64,000 nt of DNA from Cephalotus follicularis. Lineage: Eukaryota > Streptophyta > Magnoliopsida > Oxalidales > Cephalotaceae. The translations under genes were made by a program, and so were the position numbers. The DNA lies in the NCBI GenBank assembly GCA_001972305.1, contig BDDD01000888.1:62001-126000 (forward strand), given 5' to 3'. The notes under the pieces were generated by a model that saw only the letters and a list, made by a program, of their open reading frames with translations, was not told the origin of the DNA and ran no database searches. Shown in pieces: positions 10,313-22,722 of the stretch. Numbering within the stretch: the first letter of the stretch is position 1; the number at the start of each line of letters is the position of its first letter.

Positions 10313-11957
10313 AAGGAATACCTTCTTGAAGGAAACATTGGGAGTAAGGTGGAACTCAAGGAGTTGCCACAGGTAGAAACCACACAGAAGATGGAGGAGT
10401 TGGAGGTTAGACCTTCAACAGACACAACCGGGATTGGATCTCAGGCTGAGAATGGTTATCAGTTAGGCAAAGCTCCTTTGAGGAGATCAGGCAGAATCCC
10501 ATTAGCACCTGAGAGGTATGGTTTCCTCATTGATGGTACTGATGAGATAAACGTCATTGAAGATGACGAGCCTGCCAGCTACTTAGGCAGTACAAGGCAC
10601 TGAATCTGAAGCATGGCTAAGAGCCATGAAATCTGAGATGGATTCCATGTACTCCAACCAAGCATGGAATTTGGTTGAAGCACCCGAAAGCATAGTGCCT
10701 ATTGGCTGCAAATGGATCTTCAAGAAGAAGATAAATGCAGATGAAAAAATCGAGACTTATAAAGCTCGATTAGTAGCAAAAGGGTATAAGCAATGACATG
10801 GAGTCGACTATACTGAGACCTTCTCACCTGTCGCCATGCTTAAATCCATTAGGATTTTGCTTGCCATTGCCGCTCATGGTGTGCAAGCTCGAACGGCCCA
10901 TCTATGGACTAAAGCAAGCACCTCGTAGCTGGAATCTACGTTTTGATGAAGCAGTCAAAGCTTTTGACTTCGTTAAAAATGTAGATGAGCCATGTGTTTA
11001 TCGAAAGCAAGAGGGTCCTAGTATCACTTTCTTGGTGTTATATGTAGATGACATTCTACTCATTGGGAATGATGTGGGGATGTTGCAGTCTGCAAAGATA
11101 TGGCTAACTAAGAATTTTTCCATGAAAGATTTGGGACAAGCCACCCATATACTGGGTATTAGGATCTTCAGGGATAGATCCAATAGGTTGCTTGGGCTTT
11201 CCCAAAGCCGGTACATCAGCAAGGTGCTGAAAAGGTTTAGCATGGAGAATTCCAAGAGAGGCCTATTGCCAATAGGTGAAGGAATTCATCTTTCTTGAAA
11301 GATTTCTCCTCAGACATCTGAAGAGAGAGCACGCATGATTCGGATACCTTATGCTTTGGCAGTAGGGTCAATCATGTATGCCATGTTATGTACTAGGTCT
11401 GATGTCGCACTTGCCCTGGGTATTGCAAGTCATTTTCAATCCGATCCTGGTGAGAAGCACTGGGAAGTGGTCAAGGGAATCCTGAAGTACCTTAGGAGGA
11501 CTCAAGATATGTTCTTGATCTATGGAAAGGATAGTGATCTGAAATTGGAGGGCTTTACAGACTCCAGTTTTGATAGTGATCCGGATGATCACAAATCTGT
11601 CTCTGGGTACGTTTTTGTACTAAATGGTGGAGCTGTGAGCTAGCGCAGTTCTAAGCAAGGGACTATTGCAGATTCTACCATAGAAGCCGAGTGCATAGCA
11701 GCCTCAGATGTCGCCAAGGAGGGTGTATGGATGCGCAAGTTCATTACTGAACTTGGAGTTGTTCCATCCATTATCAGTCTAGTTGTAATATACTGTGATA
11801 ATAATGGGGCTGTAGCACAAGCCAAGGAACCGCGGTCTCACCACCAATCCAAACACATCGAGCGGCGCTATCATTTAATCCGAGAGATTATTGGTAGGGG
11901 AGATATACAGCTTGAGAGGGTCTCCTCGGAGGAGACCACAGCAGATCCACTGACCTA
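10313..11957 (+). pseudogene. copia B reverse transcriptase and RNase H
   Basis: RT begins near 10610 (EAWLRAMKSEM) after a frameshift. At about 10879 the sequence jumps from AIAAHG to VCKLERPIYGLKQA. Roughly 40 residues expected between them, including the MDVKTAFLNG segment with a catalytic aspartate, are gone. The second catalytic block YVDDILLIG is intact (11038-11064). RNase H runs from about 11400 to 11957 with stops at 11296 and 11641. The last stop is TAG at 11956-11958. Confidence 0.85.
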
Positions 11958-12030
11958 GGCAATGGGCACCAAGGCTCTGGAGCATCATAGTGGGACGATG
12001 GGTCTAGGCTATAGGAGTTCATGGCTTGAG

Positions 12031-12045
12031 GGTCAAGTGGGAGAT
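12031..12045 (+). other. Polypurine tract of copia B
   Basis: GGTCAAGTGGGAGAT abuts the 3' LTR start TGTTAG. This is the typical copia plus-strand primer layout. Confidence 0.85.
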
Positions 12046-13324
12046 TGTTAGATATAGTGACCCGACAAGCCATTGGATGGACTATCGTTTTATATATGTT
12101 CTTGTATGAAACAATCTTATTCCTTATATATGATGCGTGCTAATTTGTTATGGCTATATCACTTGTATTTTATCACTTAATTGAAGTAGTTTATTAATTA
12201 CCTACTTATACTTGTGATGCCCTGACATTAGGTTGGATGCTTGGCATGGAGGCTGTGAGACTGGTTACCTTATTCCTTATGGAAAACTTGTTCCAAGTCA
12301 TAGGTTCACTTTGTGGGCATTAGTGAACCGGATAGACTTGCGCGTATGTTGCCTGCTCACGGAATTGGAGGATGGATTCTCTCATTACCATCTGTGTTGG
12401 ACACTAGGGAAAATACGGGGTGCGCGCTGGGAGCCTGTATACTGAACAGGACCCGCGTAGGAGACACTATTTGGATAGTCACTATTCTCGTGTCAGTAGT
12501 GACTCCTACTTGTTGTGGTTGTGTATAAGTGATCATCACTTAGAGAGTTCTTAAACTCGTCTGATCCTTAGACCTGAGCGACTGCTCTATATTGTATGGA
12601 GACGGTTATGCTTTGATCTCCACCTTACCCAGTCCTTACGCAGGGCTGGAAATCAGGTGGTCTTTGGGTATGATCGAATCTATACGAATATAAGTGAGGG
12701 CGCAATATGGGATTGTCACACCTGAGCGAAGGTGATCGGCCCTATTATGGTCTGATTATACTTTGGACTTATGAAATCCTTCGCCGAGGTTGAGGTAGAC
12801 TGGAAATTAGATTTTCGGAGAGTTTACCAAAGGTCCTAGTAATGATCAGAAATTTTAGCCATTGAGGTACTATCTAGGGTTGACACATATCCTTACCCTA
12901 GACCTCAATTAGAGCCAAGCATGACAAGGGATTATAGTGCACGCGAACCGACGACTTAGAAAATCTAGGGTTTATTGAGGTGTGGAAAAATTAATTAGAT
13001 TAATTTTTCCATCTGGATAATATTTAGATATTATTCCAATAGCATTTAAATTGGTCAAGGACCATTTAGAATGGCTAAACCGGACCCTAGGAGTATTTCG
13101 GTAATTTATGAACACCTCTTGTTTTAACCAAGATTTTAAAGGGTCCCTACCCAATAATGATTAGATCTTTAATATGTTAGACATATTAAGTCTTGGTGTC
13201 AAATATTGGTTATGTGGATTTTGCATTCTGTGGAACACATATGTTTGATCTTACTTAACCAGTATTCGAAGCGTACATGAGATTACTAAAAGAGTTAGAC
13301 TCTAAATGCTTCACTGGCCAGACA

Positions 13325-13465
13325 AAGCGTTGACATCTTTTAGAAATACGTCGATGCTTAACATTTTTTTAAAGACGTCGACTTCTTTTAGAAATCATCG
13401 ATGTGTTTTATTGCCACATTGCACGAGCGTCGATGTCCTTTGGAAGGCGTCGACGTCTTTGAGCA
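13325..13465 (+). repeat. GTCGA palindrome cluster in copia B 3' LTR
   Basis: This is the 3' LTR copy of the 6030-6165 cluster, with small differences between units (for example GCGTTGACATC for the first). Confidence 0.75.
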
Positions 13466-14151
13466 GAACGTGAAACCTGTGCACGAGCTCACTTCGTGGA
13501 CACGTTGTCTCTCTCATCTCCAGCAGTCATCTCCCATTCTTGCATGTTATGAGAACTTGGGATCATGGACATAGACTCCCTAGGAGTGAGGACCATGATC
13601 CTAAGTGAATGGGAGAGTGGGAGAGAGAAGAAGGAGGCTGGTGATAAGTATTTTCTGCAGAAAATGTGAGAGGTGTGAAGAGGTTTTTGCTGGGCAATGT
13701 GACTTCGATTTTCTCTTTGCAGAGTGTGTTCCTTTCATCTGAGATACACCAAGCAAGAGCTTATCTAGGGTGGATTGATTATTGACTTCATTGGTCAATA
13801 TCAATTTACATTTTCTAAGCTTAGTGAGAGAGAGAGAGTTTTTACACTTTGTTCTTGGTTCTTGCTGGTTGGAGTAGCTTCTGTACCTGGGATTTTGGAA
13901 GCAACGTGTTTGGTGTCTTCCCAAGTGTGTAGTGGCAGAGAAAGAAGGAGCCTTCACCCACTGGTATACCTCTTGGTCCTTCTCTTCTTGCCTTGCTTGT
14001 GTGTCACCATTGTATGCTATGGTCACACCAATTCAATTCTGTTGATGATGTGGTGATCCATGTGGTCTGTGGACATGCCTTATGGACTGTTTTTTATTTT
14101 AATTGGGTGTTGTTCCGCTGCCATTTTATATAATTTTGTTTTGTTCTACAC

Positions 14152-17015
14152 TGTCACACCCGTTCCCGACAACAACCGACATCCTACCAAGAACGTATAT
14201 GACATTCCACATGATAACTTCCTTTCGGAAGTCACCACATGATTGTTATAAAACCACTTTAAACTTGAAAAAAAAATCAACAAGTTAAACTTTTTCGAAA
14301 AACTTGAAAATTTTTCTAACTCTTAAAATTTTACGAAAATCGGGCATGTAGTATCCGTTTATAGGACTACGCCCCCTGTAAATAAAAACATAGTTTATAT
14401 ACACACTCCCGAATGAGGAATCAACAGTTTTAAAATGGGCTCAGCCCTCAGCAAACCACAATATAAAGCAGTAAATATGGGTTGGGCTCAGCCTCAACCA
14501 TTTCAACAAGCAATAAAAATAAATCTATAGGGCTCGGCCCTTTTTAAAAGCAAAACCATAAAATGAAATCATTTATATAAAACATAAGTAAATGCATAAT
14601 TTAATTGCTGATGTAGTATGTTATGCATGTGTTAAAATCCTGATAGCATACCCTGCCTTCGTGGTCCATCATCTACTGAACAGATCTAACAATCGCTTAC
14701 CATCTTGCCTTTATCTGGAAGGGAAAGAAAAGAGAGGGGGTTAGTCCAAATACTAAGTGAGTAGAAACAAAACATCTCCTGTACATCCATCAAAGAATTG
14801 GATGTGCTGAAGAAAATGAGCATAATATAATCAAGTGTATAAGCAATAAAAGTGAAATAATGTAAATCCATAGAAGCTAAGCTCAAATCTCAACAATGGA
14901 AAAAAAATGAGCTTTAATATGAACAAGACTACAATTACAAGGTAGAATAAAGTACTCCATGGATGCAAACTCAATTTGTCAAGGAAAGAGCTCCATAATG
15001 CCAACAAGATCCATAATGAGACCAAGATCCACAAAGATAGCATGAACACAAAGGACAACAAAATCCTCAAGGAAATCAAGATCCACCCAGGATATCGAGA
15101 CCACAAATGGATATCAAGATTACAAAGGATATCAATATTCTCGATGCGTAAACGAAATCCACAAATATGAACATAGACATTAACAAAGCGTCATAAATGA
15201 AACTCGGAAGTCAACGATAAATATTTCTCTAAACAATCTCAGAGTTCAAGACTTCCAAAGTACCATCATGGCTTCATAAAAGGCCGCTCAAAGTGAACAA
15301 TACACTGGACATAAGAATCAATATGATGAAGTAAATCATGAAAAGTACAATAGCAAAACTCCAATGAAATAACCTGTGACTCAACAAGGAAGTCCACTGA
15401 ACAAATATCATACTCAAGGCAAGAATCAAATACATGAGAGTCACAATAATATCGAGTATCGGGATATCAACGGTATCAACAACAATGCTCAAGTATAACA
15501 ATAAGGGAACCAATCCAAATAAACAAATTCGGCTCTCAATAGCCATCTCATGATAGAACCACGAAGGGCACATACCCAGCAACAAAACTCTAACATGGCG
15601 ATACGAATCTAGAATGAATATAACAGTGGCAACAAAAACAATATATGTCCGTAGGAGCCAATGCGGATACGACATCGCGAGGTGAAATGAATATACAATT
15701 ACAAGATCTCATATCAATATGAACATTCAATCGGAATACCGATAATAGATTCCAAGAACAATTATGGAATCAACATATCACAAATCATATCGTATGATAA
15801 AATCAAGCAACGAAGGCTATCAACAAGTATAGAAATAAACTCCAAATCAGATTATCAACAAATCAAATAAATCACAAACGTAAGAATAACAAATAAATAT
15901 ACATATCAATCATCAACGAAATTCAAAATCAAATAAGATAAAGGAAGGAGATGTTCTACTCACAAATTCAATGCCGATTACTACCACGGACTAACCAATT
16001 TAATCTTTGAACAGGTCACGGTTCTCGTCATCGTTTCGAAACGCTATCAACCATTACACTGCATTAACAACACAAATCCGTTACTTTCCTACACATACCC
16101 AGTTAACACTGTGAGTCACCAGAGCTTTGGCCAATTTCTGGTCAACCCTCCGGAGTCCCGGTCACGACACCAATAGCCCCTACATTGACTGAGCTACGCA
16201 TTACGGCTGAGGAGCCGCCGTGACTCGGAGCAGAAACGCTCAAACACAGCCGACAGTGAGTTCGACTCACTGAGTCGACTCGTCAGTCATCCAATAATTT
16301 AGGCCGCTTCACAAAAAAGTGTCCACAGGGCCTGTACTACGCATCTCCGCCCGTAACTCGTCATGAATCGGCGGCTGCCGCCGCGCCAGAGCTCCGGCCG
16401 AGACGCCATTGCTCCAGTCTCGCCACTAGTAGCCTCCACAGCGTTCGGTCTACGCGTTGGTGACCGAGACTCGTCGAGAATCGCCGCCAAAAGTGGCGAC
16501 AGAGGCAGCAGCGAGTCGACTCGCTCAGTTGACTCCACCGCTAAAATTCGGTCGATTCTGGCCAAATCACGCCTCAACTGCCATCCCAACAACGGAGATA
16601 CACTTCACGGTGAAAACCCACCCCAACCGCGACGATATTGACGGTGAAAGGTGGGGTGACGGTGACGGCAGGGAAGAAAGAAGAAAACGAGGGAGGAGAG
16701 AAATGAGGAAAAGAAGCTTACCGGTGATGGAGGAGCCGCAGGGATGCTCGCCGCCTCTTCCCGGTCGCCGGCGTCTCTCCCTTCCTCTGGCGCCATCTCT
16801 CTCCCGATCTCTCTGTCTCATCTCTCACTCATGGGCGCATAGCGCCCGTGTCCTCTGTTGTATTAAGACAGAAGGCGCGCCTGGCGGCTTCGGGAAGTGT
16901 TTTTTTTTATAAATAATAATAATATTAGTGTTATAATAACAATAATAACAATAAAAAATAATATTATGCTTACGTCATGCACATCAACCTCGTAAAAGTG
17001 ACACGGGGTGTCACA
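14152..17015 (-). mobile_element. Solo LTR C, Tekay/Del-like
   Basis: A 2864-bp block starts TGTCACACCCG and ends CGGGGTGTCACA, flanked by perfect 5-bp duplications tacac (14147-14151 and 17016-17020). No internal coding domain is present, so it is a solo LTR left by recombination. Read on the minus strand it begins TGTGACACCCCGTG, and a TATAAAAAA box sits near 16904-16912, so minus is the likely orientation. The GC-rich part near 16200-16870 throws up open frames on both strands that match no family I recognise. Confidence 0.88.
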
Positions 17016-17074
17016 TACACCCTATATGCCTAAGTCCATTTTTGGCACCGGATTCGGTTTATCCGTTTCCATCA

Positions 17075-17229
17075 TCCACTCCTTGGATCAACTGATTAAA
17101 TTGCTCCCTAGTAATAGGAGCTTGCTCGGCAGTGGCAGCGACTTGGCTGGTTTGGGCTGGGTTATTCCCAGTAGTAACCTGGCTTCCACCGGTTGTGGAG
17201 TGGTTGTTGTTGTCCTTTCTCGGAGGCAT
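17075..17229 (-). pseudogene. gag N-terminus of element A
   Basis: The start codon at 17229 opens with MPPRKDNNNHSTTGG, about 22 bp after the primer site. The reading reaches the copia B insertion at 17074, and gag resumes at 4764. Element D starts its gag with MPPRR in the same position. Confidence 0.75.
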
Positions 17230-17250
17230 GGTTTTGATGGCTATTTGCTG

Positions 17251-17273
17251 CGTTTCCCACAGACGGTGCCAAC
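17251..17273 (-). other. Primer binding site of element A
   Basis: On the minus strand TTGGCACCGTCTGTGGGAA follows the LTR end (...CAACA). Element D has TTGGCGCCGTTCATGGG in the same place. Both resemble TGGCGCC-type primer sites of plant Ty3/gypsy elements, and the A copy has one changed base in GCGCC. Confidence 0.75.
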
Positions 17274-18191
17274 TGTTGATGCAAAAATCCTTCCTCAACA
17301 GTACCCCCACATGTAAGGGCTTGATTTGTTGAAGGAAACACTGTAATATGCCTGAGAAGAAGGTCGGTTGGTTGGTTATCCCTACACAAGTAGAGTAAAC
17401 ACGTTGAAGGTCCAGGAGGTTGTTCTCCTGGGGACACTCCAAAGCTCAAGTTAGGAAATGCACAGAGATTTTAGGGTTCTTTAATATGCAAAAATGGCTG
17501 ACCTTTGTTTGGACTGTAGAACTGGTATTTATAGTGGTAGTTTGTAACTGTTTCAGCATGAATCACGAAGGTGATTGATGTACCCTAAGGAAAAGCCAAG
17601 GATCTCAGGATTTCCCTTATCTCCACCTGATTTGTGTAACTGCTTGCTGATTTTTTGGAGGTAAGTCCTTGAAATGTTGGTTATCTTTATAACCTTATTT
17701 TGTGAAGGAGGACGAGATCCTCTGAAAAACTGCCGAGGACCTCGGCTGGGGTCTTCTGGAGAACGGCCGACGATCCTCACTTTACTCTGCTTGGCCTTGG
17801 GAAAGTTGTCTTAACTTCAGGACCTTAACTGGTGAAGGAAGAACGGGTCCTCTGAAATACCACCCAGGATCTCGGTTGGGGTCCTCTGGAGAACGGCCGA
17901 GGAACCCTGCTAAGCTTTTCTGGAGATCCGCCTAGGATCTCTGCTGGTTTTTTGGAAAGTTGGATGATCTTAGCACCATATTTTGTTGTGGATGTGGGGG
18001 ATCCTCTGAAGAAAAGCCGAGGATCTCGCTTGCTTGTCCTCTGAAAACCGAGGACATCATCTGCTTCCTTAGTTGGAGTTTAATGATCTTCCTGTCTTGC
18101 GTCTATGTAAGCTTTGATCCACTTATGCACGTGGCAATGTCTGCATAGGACACGTGTCGCTCTAGGTATAGATATATTTTTTGCCGTATCA
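17274..18191 (-). repeat. 5' LTR of element A
   Basis: 918 bp, TGTTGATGCAAAAATC to TTTTTGCCGTATCA on the plus strand. It matches the 3' LTR of element K (54516-55431, 916 bp) in length and layout. It holds TATAAATA on the minus strand (17526-17533), several CCGAGG/CCTCGG palindromic repeats (17700-18050) and a near-palindromic G-box at 18148-18159. Confidence 0.88.
17526..17533 (-). promoter_or_regulatory. TATA box of LTR A
   Basis: TATAAATA on the minus strand. The same box sits at the same relative place in LTRs D (19307-19314) and K (54777-54784). Confidence 0.6.
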
Positions 18192-18548
18192 AGATTAATT
18201 TTTATATGGGTCTTATCAATAGTTCTTTAATTTATCCCAATGTACACCATAATTTGTCAAAAGTCATCTTCTTACCAAAACGTTCATAAACGGGGAGTCT
18301 TTTTTTTTCAAAAATGTCTTCAAATAGGGATATGTTTGCCAAAAAAATTTCTAAAAAAGAGTGTCCCTCTAATAAAAAGGAAGTCTTGAACGGGGGAGTG
18401 GTCTGACAAAGACTTTGTTGTATGGGGGAGAATGTTACGAATTTTATATCAAAAAATAAAGTTACTAAGTGTGTGTGTATATAAGATTTTAAATTCACTA
18501 AACTTTTGAACAAACTTATAAGATTAATTCTTCCAAAATTCTTATCAT

Positions 18549-18593
<45 letters not shown>

Positions 18594-19050
18594 TACTTTT
18601 TAGAATATATATGGCATTTTTTATATTATCTAATACTTCATAAAATAAAGTGGTTTTTTTTTTATCAAAACACCATGCATAGTTGGACATAGTATATATA
18701 AAATACAAATAAACACATTAACGTCTTAGTCGTTAGTGAAGCCAGAAATTCCAAAAGAATATATGTTTTGTGAACTCGCACAGTATGATCGTAATGAATG
18801 AGGCCATTATCTGCGATACAGCCATGAAAGGTAGACAAAATCAAGCAAAGTGGTCCTATGGCCACACACTTTTACTCACTTGTACGTGGAGAATGGTGAT
18901 CCAAAAATATATTCTCACTTACCTTTATATTTGATAAATATTTTAAACGGATTTTTTTGAGGAATAGGATGTTACACAGTGTTAACATCATAACAAACAA
19001 CAAACCCAGTTTGACGAACGTGGCCACACGATCTTGCATTTAGTGGTCTT
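18192..19050. other. Spacer between elements A and D
   Basis: AT-rich sequence with no gene, LTR or domain that I recognise. It contains a CT microsatellite (18551-18590). This may be older host DNA or a decayed element. Confidence 0.5.
18551..18590. repeat. (CT)20 microsatellite
   Basis: Forty bases of uninterrupted CT dinucleotide. Confidence 0.97.
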
Positions 19051-19520
19051 TGTTGATGCTGAAATTAACTATACAATAGTCTTTCACATGTGAAGGTTTT
19101 ATTTATTGGAGGAAAAGTCGAATGCTCTGAGGATAATGTCAGGATTTTTTTCTCTAGTCCTCCATGCACAAAGAGAAAGAAAACTATCAAAGTCCAGGAG
19201 GTTTTCCTCCCGGGGACACTCCGATGCTTAAGTCCGTTAAGTGTAGAGAAAACAGTGTAAGTGTAAATGGTAAATTGCTCGACCCTCCCTCAGTCTTATT
19301 TGAGAGTATTTATAGACATATCTGGCAGTAATGTCTGCTATCATCGTGGTGGAGTTACTGGTCCCTTGGTAATGGCCGGGATTTCAGCCATTACTTCATT
19401 ATGGGTGAAGACGTTCACTCCCCCATTATTACACGTACTTGGCCATTTTTACCCTTAATTGTGGATATTAAAGGACATGTGTTAGTGTCTGAGTAATAGA
19501 TGAGTTTTTCCCATATCATA
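19051..19520 (-). repeat. 3' LTR of element D
   Basis: On the plus strand it reads TGTTGATGCTGAAATT to TTCCCATATCA. A minus-strand TATAAATA is at 19307-19314. The bases just right of it (TATGCCTTTCCTAG) form a weak purine tract on the minus strand, matching the TATGCCCCCC tract of element K. Confidence 0.85.
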
Positions 19521-19954
19521 TGCCTTTCCTAGTCTTCCTTTTGTATGCTTAGTGGAGGAGGAGGAGGAGAATTAATGATGTGGACTAACTTTGAGTGGAC
19601 CATTTGGAGTATAATTAGGCATCTTTTGGCTTATCGGCTTTGCTTTTTGGTGCAGCTCTGGCATTAACTGTGGTGTGACAAAGCGAGCGTGATTGTCGCT
19701 CATGTTTTCTCATTTGCAGTGCATGGTCTCTTCGTTTCCCACATCTGGTTTGTTGGGCTGATTTGGGCCGTTTAATTCCGCGGAGATCTCATGGTCTAAA
19801 ATCAGTCTAGAGCCCTTTAAATTGCTTCTTTTGCTTAGAGAAGTTTCTTTTCTTTACCCTTCTTCCAATTTTCAAAGCTCTTTATCTACAAAGCTTTTCG
19901 ATCTTCCAGCCTTTCAATTGATTTCTCTTCAAGTATTTCTTTGCAATATTTCAG

Positions 19955-20059
19955 GTGAGCCGTTCTCTACTATTTGTTTTGCAAATTGGTTCTGGAATCT
20001 CTTGGGTTTTTCTTAGCTTCTCATCTTCTCTCTCCCTCACTCTCTTCTCGAGGTTCCAG
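19955..20059 (+). other. Leader intron of antisense gene D
   Basis: Donor CAG|GTGAGC and acceptor TTCCAG|ATG bound 105 bp, with the acceptor directly before the start codon, as in copy A (85-193). Confidence 0.6.
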
Positions 20060-20145
20060 ATGGGAAGAGGTAAGCAAACCTCTAGACAACCTACTCCAGC
20101 AGAGGTACGCCGCATGACCGAGGTAGTGACAGTTGTTGAGCATCC
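20060..20145 (+). pseudogene. Antisense gene D, first piece
   Basis: The ATG opens with MGRGKQTSRQPTP, which parallels MARTKQTSRSSPP in copy K. The reading is cut at 20145 by block E and resumes near 27003 with EEAMDADAVDGP. No clear TATA box is seen upstream in this copy; the aligned position reads CTTTAAATTG. Confidence 0.7.
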
Positions 20146-20700
20146 TGTGACAACCCAGGTCCATTTTGGTATTGGGCTTTTTTTTGGGCCATGGAAAATT
20201 CTTTTTCTTCTCTTGTGAAAAGTTGGGTCTTAAGGTTTGGGCTAGTTGGATTTTGGTTTTGTGTTGGGCTCTTTCTTTGCATTGGCTGGTTTTTGGCGTT
20301 TAGAGGCTGTATGCACGTGGGTGTCGCAGGTGGTGCAAGGGATTTCAATGTTATGTCTTGTCAAGCCCCCAACCTTCACGTCGAAGCAATAGTGCAGAAA
20401 GGAGCCGTTGTATCAGTTTCCTTGTGCCAAAAGTGAGTAGTTGAGAGAAGTATGTAAGCACTCTGTACTTTCTTCTTTCTTCTTTCCTTCTGAAGTTTCC
20501 TTTGGCGAAGGCAAGTTTTGCTTGAAGATCTTGGATCTTGAGTTCGTCGAGGTGAGCTCTTCTTTGTTCGTCTTCTTCCCTCTTATAGTTTGGCTATGTG
20601 CGCGCTAAACTTCCCGTTTTCAATGGAGTCAGAGATGGCAGTGGTGATCTTGATAATCCATGGTGGTTTCTTAAGCTTGTGGATGGTCTGGATGACTATC

Positions 20701-20995
20701 TGAGGAGTCGATCATGCATGTAGGCTTCATGCATGTTTTCCTCTGTCTTTGCTACAGACTTGTCTAAGTTTGTGTTTGTTTGTTCTTGTAGCCGAGGAGC
20801 CGAGCGTTGATCCTGAGCTATAGGAGGTTTGCAGAGGTACGTGGTTATATGGTGAGTGGGATATTCTTTTCTTTTACCTTGAACAAAATTGAGAGTCTAA
20901 ACTTATTTTGTGTCCTCTCGATATTTTCCTTTCCATGGTGTCTTATTTCTAGGAGTTGTTTTTCCCTTGGTTTTGATATATATTTAAGTTGATAT
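20701..20995 (+). repeat. Source copy of a 295-bp duplication
   Basis: This segment of block E recurs at 22279-22573 inside the Athila 3' LTR with only about three differences. Both copies begin TGAGGAGTCGATC and end TTAAGTTGATAT. Confidence 0.93.
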
Positions 20996-22278
20996 TGATT
21001 TCTGAGCTGGTGAGCTTGAGGTTCGGGGATATGTGTTCCCCTGTGTTATCCTATTATTATATATGTCCTAACCTTGTTGATACCATGTGTTGTTGGATTC
21101 TGGATACTAGGTACTGGGAAATGGTAATGACTGAGCACGACAGGGTGAGGGGGAGCGAACATGAATTCTCCTCTCATAAACTACAGTGGCATTGGTCTAT
21201 GATGCGTTGTAAGTGTGACTGCCCCCAGGTTCCTCTACCAGGATCTGCACATTTCTACTGTCTATAATGGAATGTGAGTGTGAGTGCAGCCGAGGATCCG
21301 CTCCTCTTCCCAACAACCCTTGTAGGATGCTCTACTATGAGATTCCTGACGATGGATGGTTCGTGCGGTGATTTGCCGACCTCTCAATCGATGTTCTTAT
21401 ATGCGATTGCCGACGAGGGCGGTGCCTTAGCAGTGATACGATGGCCCCTCAGTCGATGTTTGTGATCTGCTTGTCTCTTAGGGGCTTGGTTCGACACTGA
21501 TCAATAAGCACCTCTGATGGAAGACCAAGACATGTGGCTCTCTGTACCGGTATATGACAGGTGGGGCACCTCCTGTAAGCCTATGATCTTCATCTCTAGT
21601 TCTTTTTGGTGGTCTGTGTGAGATTGCCGCCGTGAAATCTGGCGCCTGCTGTTCACTGTAAAAAGAATGTTTTAAAATTTAAAGCCGCAAGTGCACAGAT
21701 CATGCAGTAACGGGTCGAACGCAGGGAAACGATAAACTAGGTGTAATCTATCCAACCTAGGCGAAGTATACCAATTTTGAGATAAACTATTAAAAACTAA
21801 TGAATATAAACTAAGAAAAATAAATAATTAAAAAGCGGTTTAGGGTATAGAAACTCACCGTAGATTGTATTGAACAATTCCATTTAATTGAACGATCATA
21901 CCTTGATAAACAACGGCAGCTAGGTCGATACGGAGTGCGGCGGTGATGACAAGACGTATGAGTAGTCATGCTAGGTCTATACGAAGTATGGATTTTAATC
22001 AGACAACACGTATGAGTAGACATGCTAGGTCTATATAAAGTGTGTTCGTTGCGACAAATCGTATGAGTAGACTCCGTTGATTGAAGCACTATTTATTCAC
22101 CAACTTTCAGCTTCACCGAGAAGATGTTTGTGGATTTTAATCAGACAGACAAAGTGTGTGCGAAGGCAGAAATATTGAAGAACAGATAAAATATTCAAGG
22201 ATTTTTATTGATAGAATTGAAACAATAACAATCTAGGCTTTGTTCTAACCCGGAACCTTGAAAAACTAGCTACAAAAT

Positions 22279-22573
22279 TGAGGAGTCGATCATGCATGTA
22301 GGCTTCATGCATGTTTTCCTCTGTCTTTGCTACAGATTTGTCTAAGTTTGTGTTTGTTTGTTCTTGTAGCCGAGGAGCCGAGCGTTGATCCTGAGCTATA
22401 GGAGTTTTGCAGGGGTACGTGGTTATATGGTGAGTGGGATATTCTTTTCTTTTACCTTGAACAAAATTGAGAGTCTAAACTTATTTTGTGTCCTCTCGAT
22501 ATTTTCCTTTCCATGGTGTCTTATTTCTAGGAGTTGTTTTTCCCTTGGTTTTGATATATATTTAAGTTGATAT
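22279..22573 (+). repeat. Inserted copy of the 295-bp duplication
   Basis: Near-identical to 20701-20995. It sits inside the Athila LTR, so it arrived after Athila inserted. It has no terminal repeats of its own and no target duplication that I can see, which argues against transposition and for copying during break repair. Confidence 0.9.
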
Positions 22574-22722
22574 AGGGAGGTGGCTACTTCCACACACTCT
22601 CTGCCCTATTTGGCCGAAATAACATTGTTTATATACTACAAAATTGATCAAAAACAGAAATAAAGCAATCCTAGTTACAAAATCTGGCAAAAATCTAATC
22701 TTTCTATTTCTGCTGCAGTGGG

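Larger units (their letters stand above)
4765..17074 (+). mobile_element. Ty1/copia element B
   Basis: This is a complete but dead copia element inserted in gag of element A. It has a 5' LTR (4765-6907), a tRNA-Met primer site, a long leader, gag-protease-integrase-RT-RNase H (8099-11957), a purine tract and a 3' LTR (12046-17074, split by solo LTR C). The flanks are tccaa on the left and tccac on the right, a 4/5 match expected of a decayed target duplication. The two LTRs look very similar by eye, so this insertion is much younger than element A. Confidence 0.92.
12046..17074 (+). repeat. 3' LTR of copia B, interrupted
   Basis: It begins TGTTAGATATAG and ends TTTCCATCA like the 5' LTR. Solo LTR C (14152-17015) splits it near its end. 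The continuation TACACCCTATATGCC after the insert matches 5' LTR bases near 6850. Confidence 0.9.
1..18191 (-). mobile_element. Tat-lineage Ty3/gypsy element A, pol-less, 3' end outside window
   Basis: This is a minus-strand LTR retrotransposon whose 3' LTR lies left of the window. It reads, from right to left: 5' LTR (17274-18191), primer site, gag start, copia B insertion, remaining gag, a scar where pol should be, hairpin array, and an antisense gene on the plus strand (194-2548). Assignment to the Tat group rests on the close match of LTR, gag, tail and antisense gene to element K, which has two RNase H domains. Protease, RT, RNase H and nearly all of integrase are absent, and so is the gag core, so the element could only have moved with help from another copy. 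Target duplication cannot be checked because the left end is missing. Confidence 0.85.

Noticed and set aside
16299-16912. GC-rich open frames on both strands that could pass as a host gene
   Set aside because: They lie inside solo LTR C, bounded by TG...CA ends and a perfect tacac duplication, match no family I know, and open frames occur on both strands at once as expected from base composition.
18232-18865. Open frames on the minus strand across the CT microsatellite
   Set aside because: They include a run of alternating R and E produced by the repeat, with no recognisable domain and AT-rich flanks.
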